The notes under the pieces are model-generated. The model did no database searches. It had not been told where the DNA came from and was given only the letters and a program-made list of their open reading frames with translations. DNA of 64,000 nt, taken from assembly GCA_001566295.1 (NCBI GenBank), contig KQ964248.1, forward strand, positions 1,178,001 to 1,242,000, in the 5' to 3' direction. Positions 33,882-43,857 of the stretch are shown in pieces; within the stretch, counting starts at the first letter, position 1; each line of letters begins with the position of its first letter. A program made the position numbers and the translations under genes. Source of the stretch: Microdochium bolleyi (Eukaryota > Ascomycota > Sordariomycetes > Xylariales > Microdochiaceae).

Positions 33882-35248
33882 ATGCCTTCTCGCGACGACG
33901 TCCACTACTTCGGCGCCGGCCCGGCTCCCCTGCCCACCGCCGTCCTCGAGAGGGCCTCGAGCGCCCTCCTCAACTACCAAGACACCGGCCTCGGCATCGC
34001 CGAACACTCGCATCGTTCCGAGCTCGCCTCCAACATCCTCAACACTGCAAAGGCCGACCTCGCCTCATTCCTCAACGTCCCCGACGATTATGACATCCTC
34101 TTCATGCAGGGTGGCGGCTCTGGCGAGTTCTCTGCCACCGTCTACAACCTTGTCGGCGCCTGGGTCACCCGCAAAAAGGCAGAGATTGCCAGAAGCCTCG
34201 GCCTCGATGCGGACAAGGACGTCAACGATGAGAAGCTCGTCGCTGCCCTCAAATCCGCCGTCGAGTCTGAGCTCAAGCTCGATTACCTCGTAACGGGCAG
34301 CTGGTCGCTCAAGGCTTACAAGGAGGCTGGTCGCCTCATTGGCGAGGAGTACACCAACCTTGCCGCGGACGCACGCAAGGTCAATGGTGGCAAGTTCGGC
34401 AAGATCCCTGACGAGAACTCTTGGTCTCTCTCCAAAAACCCGGCCATGGTCTACTTCTGCGACAACGAGACAGTTGATGCTGTCGAGTTTCCGAGCTTTC
34501 CAGAGTCTTTGAACGCCGAGACTGACGGCTCGAAACCCATCGTGGTGGCTGACATGTCGTCAAACATCCTCTCCAGGCGCATCCCCATCAAGAACTACTC
34601 CGTCATCTTCTTCGGCGCACAGAAGAACCTCGGCTCTACAGGCATCACTGTGGTCATCATTAAGAAGAGTCTGATGCCCCCTGCCTGCCCCCAACCTCCT
34701 GCGTCACTGATGCGGAAGCTTGGTCTTCCTGTCGCTCCCGTCGTGCTCTCATACGAGACCATTGCCGCCAACAACAGCTTGTACAACACTCTCAGCATTT
34801 TCGAGTGAGTTCTTCTCTGGCCGTTTAGATATCTCGCAGACCATCAACTGATCACCGCAATAGTGTGTATGTCGCCGGCCAGGTCCTCAAGGAGCTTCTT
34901 GCCAAATACCCTGAAGACAAGATTGAGGGACAGGAGGCCGAATCGAATCGCCGAGCAGCTGCTATCTATGGTGTCCTGGAGAAGCACAGCAGCATGTACA
35001 AGATCGTACCTGACAAGTCGGTACGGTCAAGGATGAATATCTGCTTCCGGGTCTCGAGAGGTGGCGAGACGGAACAGACTGAGAAGGAGTTTCTCAAGCA
35101 GGCGAGCAACTGGAAGTCGAACGCGAGTCTGACGGGACTTAAGGGCCACCGCAGCGTCGGCGGCATCCGCATCAGCAACTACAACGCAATCCGGGATGGA
35201 GCCACGGAGGAGCTTGTCGAGTTCCTTGACAAATTCGCCCAGTCGTAG
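33882..35248 (+). CDS. SER1: Phosphoserine aminotransferase
   Basis: PLP enzyme that converts 3-phosphohydroxypyruvate and glutamate to phosphoserine in serine biosynthesis. Two exons (33882-34804, 34864-35248) give 435 residues; fungal members run slightly longer than the bacterial 360. The opening VHYFGAGPAPLPTAVLE and the GIAEHSHRS segment mark the family. The PLP-lysine context is VIFFGAQKNLGSTGI (K in AQKN), preceded by VVADMSSNILSRRI with the cofactor-contacting Asp. The C-terminal GHRSVGGIRISNYNA carries the substrate-phosphate-binding Arg and the final NYN motif. The splice joins SIF-D-VYVAG in phase 2. The start has a good context (AAAACATG) after a pyrimidine-rich leader. Confidence 0.95.
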
Positions 35249-36218
35249 TTTGACTATGTGCGAATCGAGATGCGCAAGGACTCTGCTTACTATAGCTCGG
35301 ACGGGGAATTGCCACCCATGGACCAAACCAACTCGGCTTCGGACTCCTGCTTCTCCAGCGATTAAACGAGCGGTGAAGGTTACAGCATGGTACCAGTGTC
35401 GATTAGGCCTTGGAAGCACATGGATAGGTTCAGGAACGGATGAAAGATACCAGAATCAGCGGGTCGCAGGGGAAAAGTTTTTGTTTCGATGCCGCGACAG
35501 AGAACGAGGTAGTTGAGCACGTGAGTACAACATCACATTGATGTCTTCAACAGTGTTCGAGACGCAGCTGGTAATACAATTAATATCGCAAAAGGAGTGT
35601 TTATGGTGAAGCCGACCTCACGTGAATGTCTATTCTCAGAAATGCAACAATCCGCCAAGATGCAGGCCGAGTGGACAACCACGGACCAAAGAACAACGGA
35701 GCATACATCCATAAACATAAAATCTTGTGCCGAACTGTGCAGGTTTTGCAAAGGAATGCAAACAACAGCGAGACAAGTGACGCGGGTCCCCGAGCTTGGA
35801 CGTAGACACCTCGACTGACATGACCAACAAGGAACCCAAGAAACAACCCACATGACTCGTGGCCAGTCCATCTCAAGATCATGGTCTGTGACAGCAAGGA
35901 GCAGCGAAAGACCCCGTTGCGTGCGTGCAGGAACTCGTCCCGCGCGTCTCTCCCTCTCTCTCCCTCTCTCCCTCTCTCGCCGCGGGTTTGTCCATGCCAA
36001 CAGTCGAGCTTAATCCGGGAACTCGCCCCCACCTCGTACAGCATGGCACTGGCCCGCATTGCCATATCGGTCACCGTGCTTCATGGCCCCTATCCCTCCC
36101 CAGAAGCGAAGTGTCACGGGACAATACTGTCGGCATCTGTGCGTCGTCCTCATCCTCTTCTTCCTCGCCACAGTGCGCAGTGGTCATCGCTACATGAGGC
36201 TGCACTTGCCCTGCCTAC
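35249..36218. other. Convergent intergenic region with CT tract
   Basis: About 970 bp between the convergent SER1 and RHEB stops. Apart from the CT-rich repeat listed separately, no gene or RNA was recognised. Confidence 0.55.
35947..35978. repeat. CT-rich microsatellite
   Basis: About 32 bases of C/T alternation with CCC interruptions. It lies downstream of the RHEB stop, possibly in its 3' untranslated region. Confidence 0.85.
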
Positions 36219-36913
36219 CTACATTAGGATGCACTTGCCCCCAGCGGGCGCCTCGTTGGGGTTCTGCGACTTCTCAATCTGAGCGATGAGCAGCTCAAAC
36301 GCCTTGCCGACGTTCTCGTTGTACCGCGCGCTCGCCTCGGTCCAGCCGCAGTTGATCTTCTCGGCGAGCTTGCGCCCGTCGTCCTGGCTGACCTGCCTCT
36401 GCTCGGGCCGCAGGTCGCTCTTGTTCCCGACGATGACGATGGGCACCCAGTCTGTGCCCAGGTGGTTGAGGATCTTGTCGCGGATGACCTGCACCATCTC
36501 GAACGAGGGCAGGGAGGAGACCGAGTAGGTGAGCATGTACCCGTGGATCCCGATGAAGTGCTTGCTGTTGAGGATGCTGTACTCGTCCTGGCCCGCGGTG
36601 TCGACAATCTCGGTGGCGTAGTCCTGCCCTTTATACCGGATCACCTTGCTGAATGTGTTCTCAATGGTCGGGTAGTACGACTCGACGAAGTGGCCGTCGA
36701 CGAACTGGACCGCCAGCGAGGACTTGCCTGTTCGGAGGGGGGAGTGAAGCATGGTCAGCTTGAGCTTCTGCAGGGACACTAGACGGTACGCGAACATCTG
36801 CCACGAGTGGGCAGTAGATGGGCTTTGTAATGTAATCAGAAGAATCTGGTACACGTACCGACTGAGCGGCTGCCGACGATGGCGACCTTGCGCTGCTTGG
36901 GAGGGGCAGGCAT
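36219..36913 (-). CDS. RHB1: Rheb-type small GTPase
   Basis: Ras-superfamily GTPase of the Rheb subfamily, an activator of TOR kinase on endolysosomal membranes and linked to arginine uptake in yeasts. Two exons (complement 36859-36913, 36219-36727) give 187 residues. The G1 loop reads GSRSVGKSS, where Rheb's Arg replaces the Gly of Ras. Switch I is YYPTIENTFSK, G3 is DTAGQDEYS, G4 is GNKSDL and G5 is EASAR. The C-terminus CILM is a farnesylation CaaX box. The intron of 131 nt interrupts the P-loop itself, between GSRSVG and KSSL. The start MPAPPKQRKVAIVG is normal for fungal Rheb. Confidence 0.96.
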
Positions 36914-37633
36914 CTGTGTGGTATTGTCGTGGGATGCTGGGGGGAAGAAGCTATGGGTGGGCTGAAGCTGGGAGCCGCGGTGCTGCTTCCAGATGTCGTC
37001 GCTGGTTCTTTGGTAGTCGTCGATAAGGAGCTGGCAGGTTGTGTGCGCGGCACGAAGAGCAACCAAGTGGCGGACAGGGTGAGCGAAGGGAGGATCTTGC
37101 AGCAACAAGCAAGGGCGCAGGAGGGTGGCGATGATGCGAATCGGGGTCGAGGAGGCGATGGGGAAGTCTGGAGTATGTGCAGATGCATGATGCAGATTGA
37201 CGCAGGTCACCAGTCACCAGGCTGGGCAGGCGGGCTGAGCTCACGTTTGCTGGTGCGGCTTCGGGCCGCCGTCACTGCAGGGCCAACCCCCTCCCCCGCC
37301 GCCCACCTGCCCATGCCCATGCCCGTGCTATGCCCAGCTCGCCCAGCTCGCCCAGCTCTCGTGGTGGGGCCGACCAGCCGGGCGGCAGAGCGCCCCTGGC
37401 ACCACATTCCCCGTTTCCAGCCCGGCGTGCCATGTTCTAGAACAATCGTCACCGGCCCTCGTGATGCAGACCCTGCGGCACTCGTTCCCTCTCTATTCAA
37501 GCACGGATCTGGTAATCAAGTCATGTCTGCACTAGCTCGGGTCTGCATAGGCTTGACTCGGGGTATTCTTCTCTTGCCATGGTCATCATAAACATTCATC
37601 GTTGCTTCCCTGCTTGCTCACCCACACACGCCC
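36914..37633. promoter_or_regulatory. RHEB upstream region with 9-bp triplication
   Basis: About 720 bp between two minus-strand genes, holding the RHEB promoter and the WAPL gene's 3' end. A 9-bp unit (GCCCAGCTC) is repeated three times at 37332-37358, preceded by CCCATG-like repeats. No gene was recognised. Confidence 0.5.
37332..37358. repeat. Three tandem copies of a 9-bp unit
   Basis: GCCCAGCTC occurs three times head to tail, the first two copies perfect and the third complete as well, about 420-450 bp upstream of the RHEB start. Confidence 0.85.
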
Positions 37634-40285
37634 CTAGTCAAACCTGGCCTCGTCCTCAATGCTGTAGGCTAGTTTCTGTAGACTCTGCCACTCGGCATTC
37701 TTGGGCGCTTCGTTGTCGTCCTCGCCCCCAGCCATGCTCTCCATCTTCTTGTGGTAGAATATAAACTCCCGGATCGACTCCAGCAGGGGCTCCATGTTCT
37801 TGCCTGGGTGGCTCGAACGGAACTTGTGTCGCACAGGCGGGTACAGCGCCAGGTAACCAAGGAGGATCGTTAGGTACCCAAACACGACATTGAGATGGCT
37901 CTTCTCTACAGAATCAGCCTGCAGATGTGTCAGTCTTGGAATCTCGGGGGACATTGCGGGGCTCTTCTTCGTCCTTACCTCAGACGTCTTCCGGCGGTTA
38001 TCCAGGAAGAGCCGGATGATCTGATCAAGAGGGGCTTGGTCCCCCGAGCCGCACTCAAATGTAGTCTTCCGCGCCAGAGCGCTATGCTCACAGAAGTTTA
38101 TGAGGATACCCAGCTCCAGCACAAGCCCGTCGAGCAGCCCCTCCGTTGGCTGGTCTCCAATGACAAGCTCTAGAGCTCTGCCAAAGCTGTCGCACAGGGA
38201 AACCGCCAACGGCTGCACCAGGCCCTTGGACACGAATATGTCGGGAGCCGCTAGGTTGTGATTAACCATATTGATTGTCAGCTTGAGCACTGCCTTTTCC
38301 AACGTCTTGTTCGATTGCCCAAGTGTCACCCCAAACAGGTCTGCAACAGCTGGCAGGTGCGCGGTGGCCCACTGGGTATCGTCTTGTGCCACTGTCGACA
38401 AGTATGCGGCATGGTCATGCAGTATCGTTACGGCGATCTCAAGATCCGTGGTATCAACCTCACCAGGCTCGTCCGAAGTCTTGAGCTCATGCACCATCCC
38501 CTCCAGCATCGAGAAGAGTGGTTCAATCACTGTCGGCGTGAGCATCATCGCATGGCTAGTAATATCTTCGCCGGGCGCCACGAGATAGCGCAGAGCCTTC
38601 AAAGCGAGCGTTCGTGGCGATACCCGCGATGGCGGTCGCGATTTCCACACTGCCGGCTGAGTAAGTGCCATTTGTATGTCCAAAATCGCCGTCTGATTAC
38701 GTTTGGACAAGTTGCTCTTCCGGTCGCGAACAAGGTCTTTGATCGCCCGAGTGTCGGAACACAGCCGAGTAAGCATAGACCCAGGATTCTCGTCGTGCAG
38801 GACCTGCATGGTGTGAGCGCTTCGCTCTTTCGCCAGCACAATAATGAGGATAGAGGCAATGAGGCATGAGGCCACAGTGTCTTCCTCCCGATCAACGCCT
38901 TGGAAGATGATCTGCTCCAAGCCATGCGCACGATACTTCCGCACGAATGCCTTGTCATGGAGCTGCTCCGCTATCTGGACTAGAGCGGTCCGTCTCGAGG
39001 AAGATGGTGGGCCGGCGACGCCTATTTGGTAGCTCAGATCGGCCATCTCGTCAGCATCACGCGAGTTGGCGCCGGCCTGGCGTAGCTCGTGAATATTCCT
39101 TATCATCCTCTTTGGCGATTCCGTGTCTAGATCGTCGTCCTCCAAACCAAAGGCTGCACTGCTCTTCTTCTTGTGGCTGCCCAGTTCGAGACGGCGTCCC
39201 TTCAGAGGCACTGAGTTCTCCTCAGGCAAGGCCAATGAATCGAAGAGGTCAACTTCTTCCTCTAAGATCTTGTTTTGCTGGCCATACTGAAACTTTAAAG
39301 CGCTCGAGGAGCGGGCAAAGGTCCTGATTTGTGAAGCTGGTGCCGCCTTCGGTTTCGTCAGCGGTGTAGATGGGACTTCGCTGCTCTTTTGTGAATCAGA
39401 GCCGAAAGAAGGCTGCGAGCTCAGCTTCGGTCTGATGTCAATCATCATATCCTTGTCGTCTACATCGTTTTCATCTTGATCCTCATCGCCCTCGGCGCCC
39501 GTGCTTTGTTCCGCCAGCGTATCTATCAGACGCTTCCTCGTTCTTGTCGTGGCTGTCTTGCGCGTGGCAGAGTTACTTGAGTGTGAAACTGCATTTGATT
39601 GCGACCCCGTCGATAACGAAGTCGGCGCCGAAAAGGGTGCTGCTGGTATGTTCGCGAGGCGAACAGGGATCTGGTGTTGTGATTGTGGTCGTTCTACTTC
39701 TGGAGACGCCCCACGACCCAGATTGTCCCAGACCTGCATCGTATTGGGGGAGAACGGGACTTCTTGTGCGACTGTCCTGCGCTTGTTCGCCGGCGATGCT
39801 CGCGGTGGTGTCGGCGTCCTGGGTGGGCTAGATAGCTTTGAGGGTCGCTGGTCCAGCTCTGAGGAGTCTGAAGATTGTGTAGACTGCACCCGCCGTGCTT
39901 TTGACCCAATGCTGTCCACCAGGCCCATCTTGTGCTGTGGCTGAAGCGGTACCGCTGGCGCTTGCTGAGTCCGCGCTTTGGCTGGTGATACATGTTGAAG
40001 CTTGCGCTTGCGTGCGAGGGATGCGCCCAGAGCTTGAGAAGGTGGTCGGACCCGCCCTTGTTGGAGCACAGCTGGTGCTGCTAGGGATGGTGAAGGTCGC
40101 CGTGATGGCTCGCTGCTGCTCGTATTTGTCTTGCGGGACGTGGCGGTCAGCTCGTCGTCGTCAGCGGGGAAGTCGTAAGCGGATGGCGACACATCAGCCG
40201 CTGGTACTGGCCGGCGCTTCGCAAATTTCCCATACGTTGTCACCTTCCTCTTCCGCGCCGAGCTGAGATCCGACGCTGGGTCCAT
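37634..40285 (-). CDS. WPL1: Wapl/Rad61 cohesin-release factor homologue
   Basis: Wapl homologue, which with Pds5 opens the cohesin ring and limits loop size on chromosomes. The gene runs from the ATG at 40285 (MDPASDLSSARKRKVTTYGKFAKRR); the open frame extends further upstream but with no ATG. The N-terminal 450 residues are disordered, Ser/Pro/Lys-rich, with basic patches. The Wapl domain begins near IRNIHELRQAGANSRDADEMADL and includes RRTALVQIAEQLHDKAFVRKYRAHGLEQIIF. Helical repeats run on to VVFGYLTILLGYLALYPPVRHKF. A 60-nt stretch at 37919-37978 reads open but has a gtaagg donor, a ctgac branch point and a cag acceptor; it joins SE to ADSVEKSHL and is almost certainly an intron, giving 863 residues (883 if retained). 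Confidence 0.88.
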   Translation of the reverse strand: MDPASDLSSARKRKVTTYGKFAKRRPVPAADVSPSAYDFPADDDELTATSRKTNTSSSEPSRRPSPSLAAPAVLQQGRVRPPSQALGASLARKRKLQHVSPAKARTQQAPAVPLQPQHKMGLVDSIGSKARRVQSTQSSDSSELDQRPSKLSSPPRTPTPPRASPANKRRTVAQEVPFSPNTMQVWDNLGRGASPEVERPQSQHQIPVRLANIPAAPFSAPTSLSTGSQSNAVSHSSNSATRKTATTRTRKRLIDTLAEQSTGAEGDEDQDENDVDDKDMMIDIRPKLSSQPSFGSDSQKSSEVPSTPLTKPKAAPASQIRTFARSSSALKFQYGQQNKILEEEVDLFDSLALPEENSVPLKGRRLELGSHKKKSSAAFGLEDDDLDTESPKRMIRNIHELRQAGANSRDADEMADLSYQIGVAGPPSSSRRTALVQIAEQLHDKAFVRKYRAHGLEQIIFQGVDREEDTVASCLIASILIIVLAKERSAHTMQVLHDENPGSMLTRLCSDTRAIKDLVRDRKSNLSKRNQTAILDIQMALTQPAVWKSRPPSRVSPRTLALKALRYLVAPGEDITSHAMMLTPTVIEPLFSMLEGMVHELKTSDEPGEVDTTDLEIAVTILHDHAAYLSTVAQDDTQWATAHLPAVADLFGVTLGQSNKTLEKAVLKLTINMVNHNLAAPDIFVSKGLVQPLAVSLCDSFGRALELVIGDQPTEGLLDGLVLELGILINFCEHSALARKTTFECGSGDQAPLDQIIRLFLDNRRKTSEVRTKKSPAMSPEIPRLTHLQADSVEKSHLNVVFGYLTILLGYLALYPPVRHKFRSSHPGKNMEPLLESIREFIFYHKKMESMAGGEDDNEAPKNAEWQSLQKLAYSIEDEARFD

Positions 40286-40726
40286 GCTGGCGGTTGTTGT
40301 CCTGTTGTACGGAAACAATGCGACGTCGGAATGGTATAGAGGCGCATCGGAGGACAGGATCAAGTGCGCATTGGGAGGTAGCAGGTTGGCAAGATCTTTT
40401 GACGAAGCCGAGGTATGCACTAGAGTGCACGTCGAATGAGGCGTGCCAGCTTGCGCGTGGGCAGTCCTGCTCTTGCGGCGGGTGCGATGGTGTGTAAGCT
40501 ACGCGGGATCATCGAGTTCGGTTGCGCGACGGAAGGCGAGGGGCGCAAAGTCACTGCACGCACACAGCTCGGTGGATGCGAACGGAAAGTGCAAGGGCCG
40601 TGTTCCCGATGATGGCCAAGCGAAGGTTGCGAGATGTGAAAGTGAGCGTGCCGCCTGTGGTGTGGCAGAATCGGTCTCTATGTCGTTGGCGAGGACGGTC
40701 AAGCGCAACGGACGACGCCGACGACG

Positions 40727-40757
<31 letters not shown>

Positions 40758-41613
40758 GACGAGCATGCTCCCATCCGGGGAGGGTTTCCGACAGGTGGGC
40801 GCGACAAACCTGGGCTGTTCACCAGGACGGTCTGTACGTACCTCCAGTAGCTCAGTCACGTTTTAGATGGACGGAAGAGCGGGACAACGGACCCAGACCG
40901 TCCACGGCGAGCACGGGTGCCTGGAATCCCGGAACCGTCTCGAGGCACGGTCTCGAGACCCCACCTGGTAGGCCAGTTGGGCACACCTCAACGGACTTAC
41001 GCCAATCAACTTATGCTGGCTGAAACGGAGAGATGGGCACCATGCGTTTTAGTCATTCGCATCACTGCGACCATGCTTCCCCCCCTGCAACCACGGCGAC
41101 CGTCGGCCATAAGCGCCAGAGGCACATTGCAGATATTGGATCTATACACCAAAGCCAGAAACAAAACAGGGCCGCAGGCACGACAGTTGATGCAAAAACA
41201 GACTTGAGAGTAACTTGTGCCCGGGAACACCACTGCAACATCAATAACGCTCCTCGAACTCGGATTGTCCCTTTGCCATCCCGTTTTATTCAAGGTTGGT
41301 GCCGCTTAAGCTCACCCCACCATACTGGGTCTCGGCACGCCTGTCAGAAGCGTGCTTCAGGACCCCGACCGGCCAGACCTCAACTTCTACTTCAGCCTGT
41401 CCAGATCCAGCGCCTTTAACACGATATTGCTAGTCACGCGGTCCTTGGTGGTGATCTCCAGTTGCCCAACAGTACGAGTAGAACGCGGCTCGTCCTACTC
41501 AAGTTCCCCATCGATCTTTTGTACAAGTATTCAGAAAGAATAAGTTTGTCTTGACGTTCTAGCCCCTCACTTGACAAGGCCAGTCCTCACCTCTAACACC
41601 ACTCTCCTAGGCA
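40286..41613. promoter_or_regulatory. Divergent promoter region of WPL1 and FUR1
   Basis: About 1.3 kb between divergent genes. It includes the CAA repeat listed separately. The last 300 bp before FUR1 are pyrimidine-rich and end with a possible acceptor (CCTAG) three bases before the ATG, so a leader intron is possible. No other gene was seen. Confidence 0.5.
40728..40754. repeat. (CAA)9 microsatellite
   Basis: Nine perfect CAA triplets, preceded by several GAC/ACG triplets, about 440 bp upstream of the WPL1 start. No supported gene covers it. Confidence 0.95.
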
Positions 41614-42686
41614 ATGTCTGCAGATTCTAGCAGCAGGCCCCAGGCTGGTCCGACGCAGTGCGTTGGGCCACCCTATCGTTCGGAGAGCCAGAAGCCATCC
41701 GCGACTGTCTCCGTGGAGGTCAACCACGAGAACGTTGTCACTCTGGCTCAGACTCCTCAGCTCATCGCCCTGCTCACGTGAGTTACTACTTCATCCGTCC
41801 TTTTGTTCAAATATAACTCCGATCCCCTCAATTCGACATCTTGGAGCAGTAGATGGACTCACAGCATCCGATGGATTGTTCGTGGGGCTTAGGATGATCC
41901 GAGACAAGAACACCGATCGTGCCGACTTCATCTTCTACTCAAACCGCATCATTCGCCTGCTCGTCGAGGAAGGTCTCAACCACCTTCCCACAGTAGAGCA
42001 CACGGTCACCACTCCCGTGGGCCGGACCTACGCCGGGCTCATGTTCCAGGGCAAGATCTGCGGTGTCTCCATCATGCGTGCTGGTGAGGCAATGGAGCAG
42101 GGTCTCAGAGACTGCTGCCGGTCCGTCCGCATCGGCAAGATCCTCATCCAGCGCGATGAGGAGACTGCCATGCCGAAGCTCTTCTACGACAAGCTACCCG
42201 AGGACATCGCCCAACGCTGGGTTCTTCTGCTTGACCCCATGTTTGCCACAGGTATATTAATTCACAGGTCTTTTCTGTACTGGACCTTGCATAACTTATT
42301 TGTCTGTCATTTATCTAGGAGGGTCCGCCGTCATGGCTGTCGAGGTTCTCAAGTCTCGGGGCGTGCCCGAGGAGAGAATCATCTTCTTGAACCTCATCGC
42401 CAGCCCTGAGGGTGTCAACAACTTCGCCACCAAGTTCCCCAAACTGAGGGTAGTTACTGCTTTTATTGATCAGGTATGTACACAACCCCGTGATGACGGC
42501 ACATCTCATTCCGCCAAGTAGCTGGACGACTAACATGAGCTTCTCGCGCACCTAGGGTCTCGATGACAAGAAGTGAGTAGCCCCAAGACCCTCTCCCTGT
42601 CAGTTTCGCTCCTGCTGACCTTGAACTTGTCCAGCTACATCATCCCTGGCCTGGGAGACTTTGGTGACAGATTCTACACCATGTAG
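41614..42686 (+). CDS. FUR1: Uracil phosphoribosyltransferase
   Basis: Pyrimidine salvage enzyme that makes UMP from uracil and PRPP; its loss is known to confer resistance to 5-fluorouracil in fungi. Five exons (41614-41777, 41893-42251, 42319-42473, 42556-42572, 42635-42686) give 248 residues. The domain shows LTMIRDKNTDRADFIFYSNRI, then GVSIMRAGEAME, then the PRPP-binding loop LLDPMFATGGSAVMA, which spans the second intron. The uracil-binding C-terminus reads YIIPGLGDFGDRFYTM. The fourth exon has only 17 bases (GLDDK-N). The N-terminus before HENVVTLAQTPQL is variable, as in other fungi. It converges on ELF1, 235 bp away. Confidence 0.96.
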
Positions 42687-42921
42687 ACTCGTCGACGTCT
42701 TGGCGTGGACCAGGCGAGGAGGCGTTCGTGGAAATATTGCAGCTCGAGGACCATGCTGCGCGCATCCAAATAGCCCCTATACAACCACGGCCTTTTGTAG
42801 CAGCAGCGTAGAGCGTATGACAACAGCATGACTGTGGCATTCGCCCCTAGCAACCCGCTGTCGGCGGCAACGGCTTTGCCCTTGCAGCACTTGCAATTGT
42901 GATTTCAGCCAGCGAATCGGC

Positions 42922-43857
42922 TTAGTAGTCATCCTCGTCATCCACAATGCCGTCTCCCGTGTACCGGCGGTCGTCATCCTCGTCGTCACCTCCGCGGCCC
43001 GCACCTGACGATCTCCCGCCTGGCCTGGAAAGACCACCTCGTCCGGCACCACCCGCATCGTCCTTAGCGACAGCATCTGACGTTCAAGGTGTTGTTAGCG
43101 ACGGCCCCTGGTTGAATAGATGCACCTTTCCCAGGACTCGTGACAACATACCAGCCGCATCGACCCATTCACTGTAAACATCTACTGGCGCCGAGAGATC
43201 TGTGCAAACCGCCACACCTAGTCAGCCATCGGAGTTTTCCAGAACATCGCTCGTGGTATGGCTCATGTCGTTGTCGAGAATGTGGTCGCGTGCGCGAGGC
43301 GGGCAGGAGGGGTATGCTGTTTGCCATACAATTTATGCCGCACTGGAATTTCTGGCCGCAGACTTTGCAGTCCAGCTGGCCGACGCCGGCTTTCTTGTCC
43401 ATCTTGACCGCTACGGCTTTCTCATGGTTACAGAACAGGCATGTAAACGTCGTCGGGAGAGGGTCGGACTGTGAGGCGGGTTGCGCGAGATCATATGTCA
43501 GCTAGGGTTCAACCATGACATCTAGCACAGTAGGCGCATGGAACGTTGTGTCTCGAGAAGCGAACGCGCGTGGCGCACGTGTTGTCGATGTCGAGGAGCG
43601 TGGGCGAAGGAAACCGGAATTTCTATCCTACGATGTCGGAGCGAGGGCTCCGGGGGGGGTGTTGGGGCTGCAGGTGTACCTTTTTGGGGCCCTGAGGCTT
43701 GCTGGAACTCTTGCGCTTGCCCTAGACAGAGTCGCGTAACGCATACGATTAGCCATCTCCGTTCTGTAGACATCGTTCGAGCCGTCCTGGCAAGTATCGC
43801 GACACGGGCGAATTTGGCGGGGCAGTTGGTGGCTCGCGTGACAGAGGCGCATACCAT
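42922..43857 (-). CDS. ELF1: Transcription elongation factor Elf1 (ELOF1 homologue)
   Basis: Small zinc-ribbon factor that binds elongating RNA polymerase II and has been linked to transcription through nucleosomes and transcription-coupled repair. Five coding exons on the complement (43855-43857, 43680-43721, 43330-43468, 43152-43199, 42922-43076) give 128 residues with all phases matching. The first exon contributes only the ATG, followed by a gtatgc donor; the second supplies GKRKSSSKPQGPKK, the conserved basic tail. The zinc ligands are C-x2-C in FTCLFCNHE and C-x2-C in LDCKVCGQKFQC, followed by VYSEWVDA. The C-terminal extension is Gly/Arg-rich then acidic (GDDEDDDRRY ... DDEDDY), usual in fungi. 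The ATG assignment rests on phase and the absolute conservation of MGKRK-type starts. Confidence 0.92.

Noticed and set aside
40443..40866. Overlapping frames around the CAA repeat encoding poly-Gln, poly-Asn or poly-Thr
   Set aside because: The repeat opens all frames; none has a conserved segment, and the region lies in the WPL1/FUR1 promoter interval.
43469..43679. Possible tRNA-like GGTTCAACC near 43507
   Set aside because: No matching acceptor or anticodon stems could be folded around it, and the B-box consensus is incomplete; it lies just inside an ELF1 intron.
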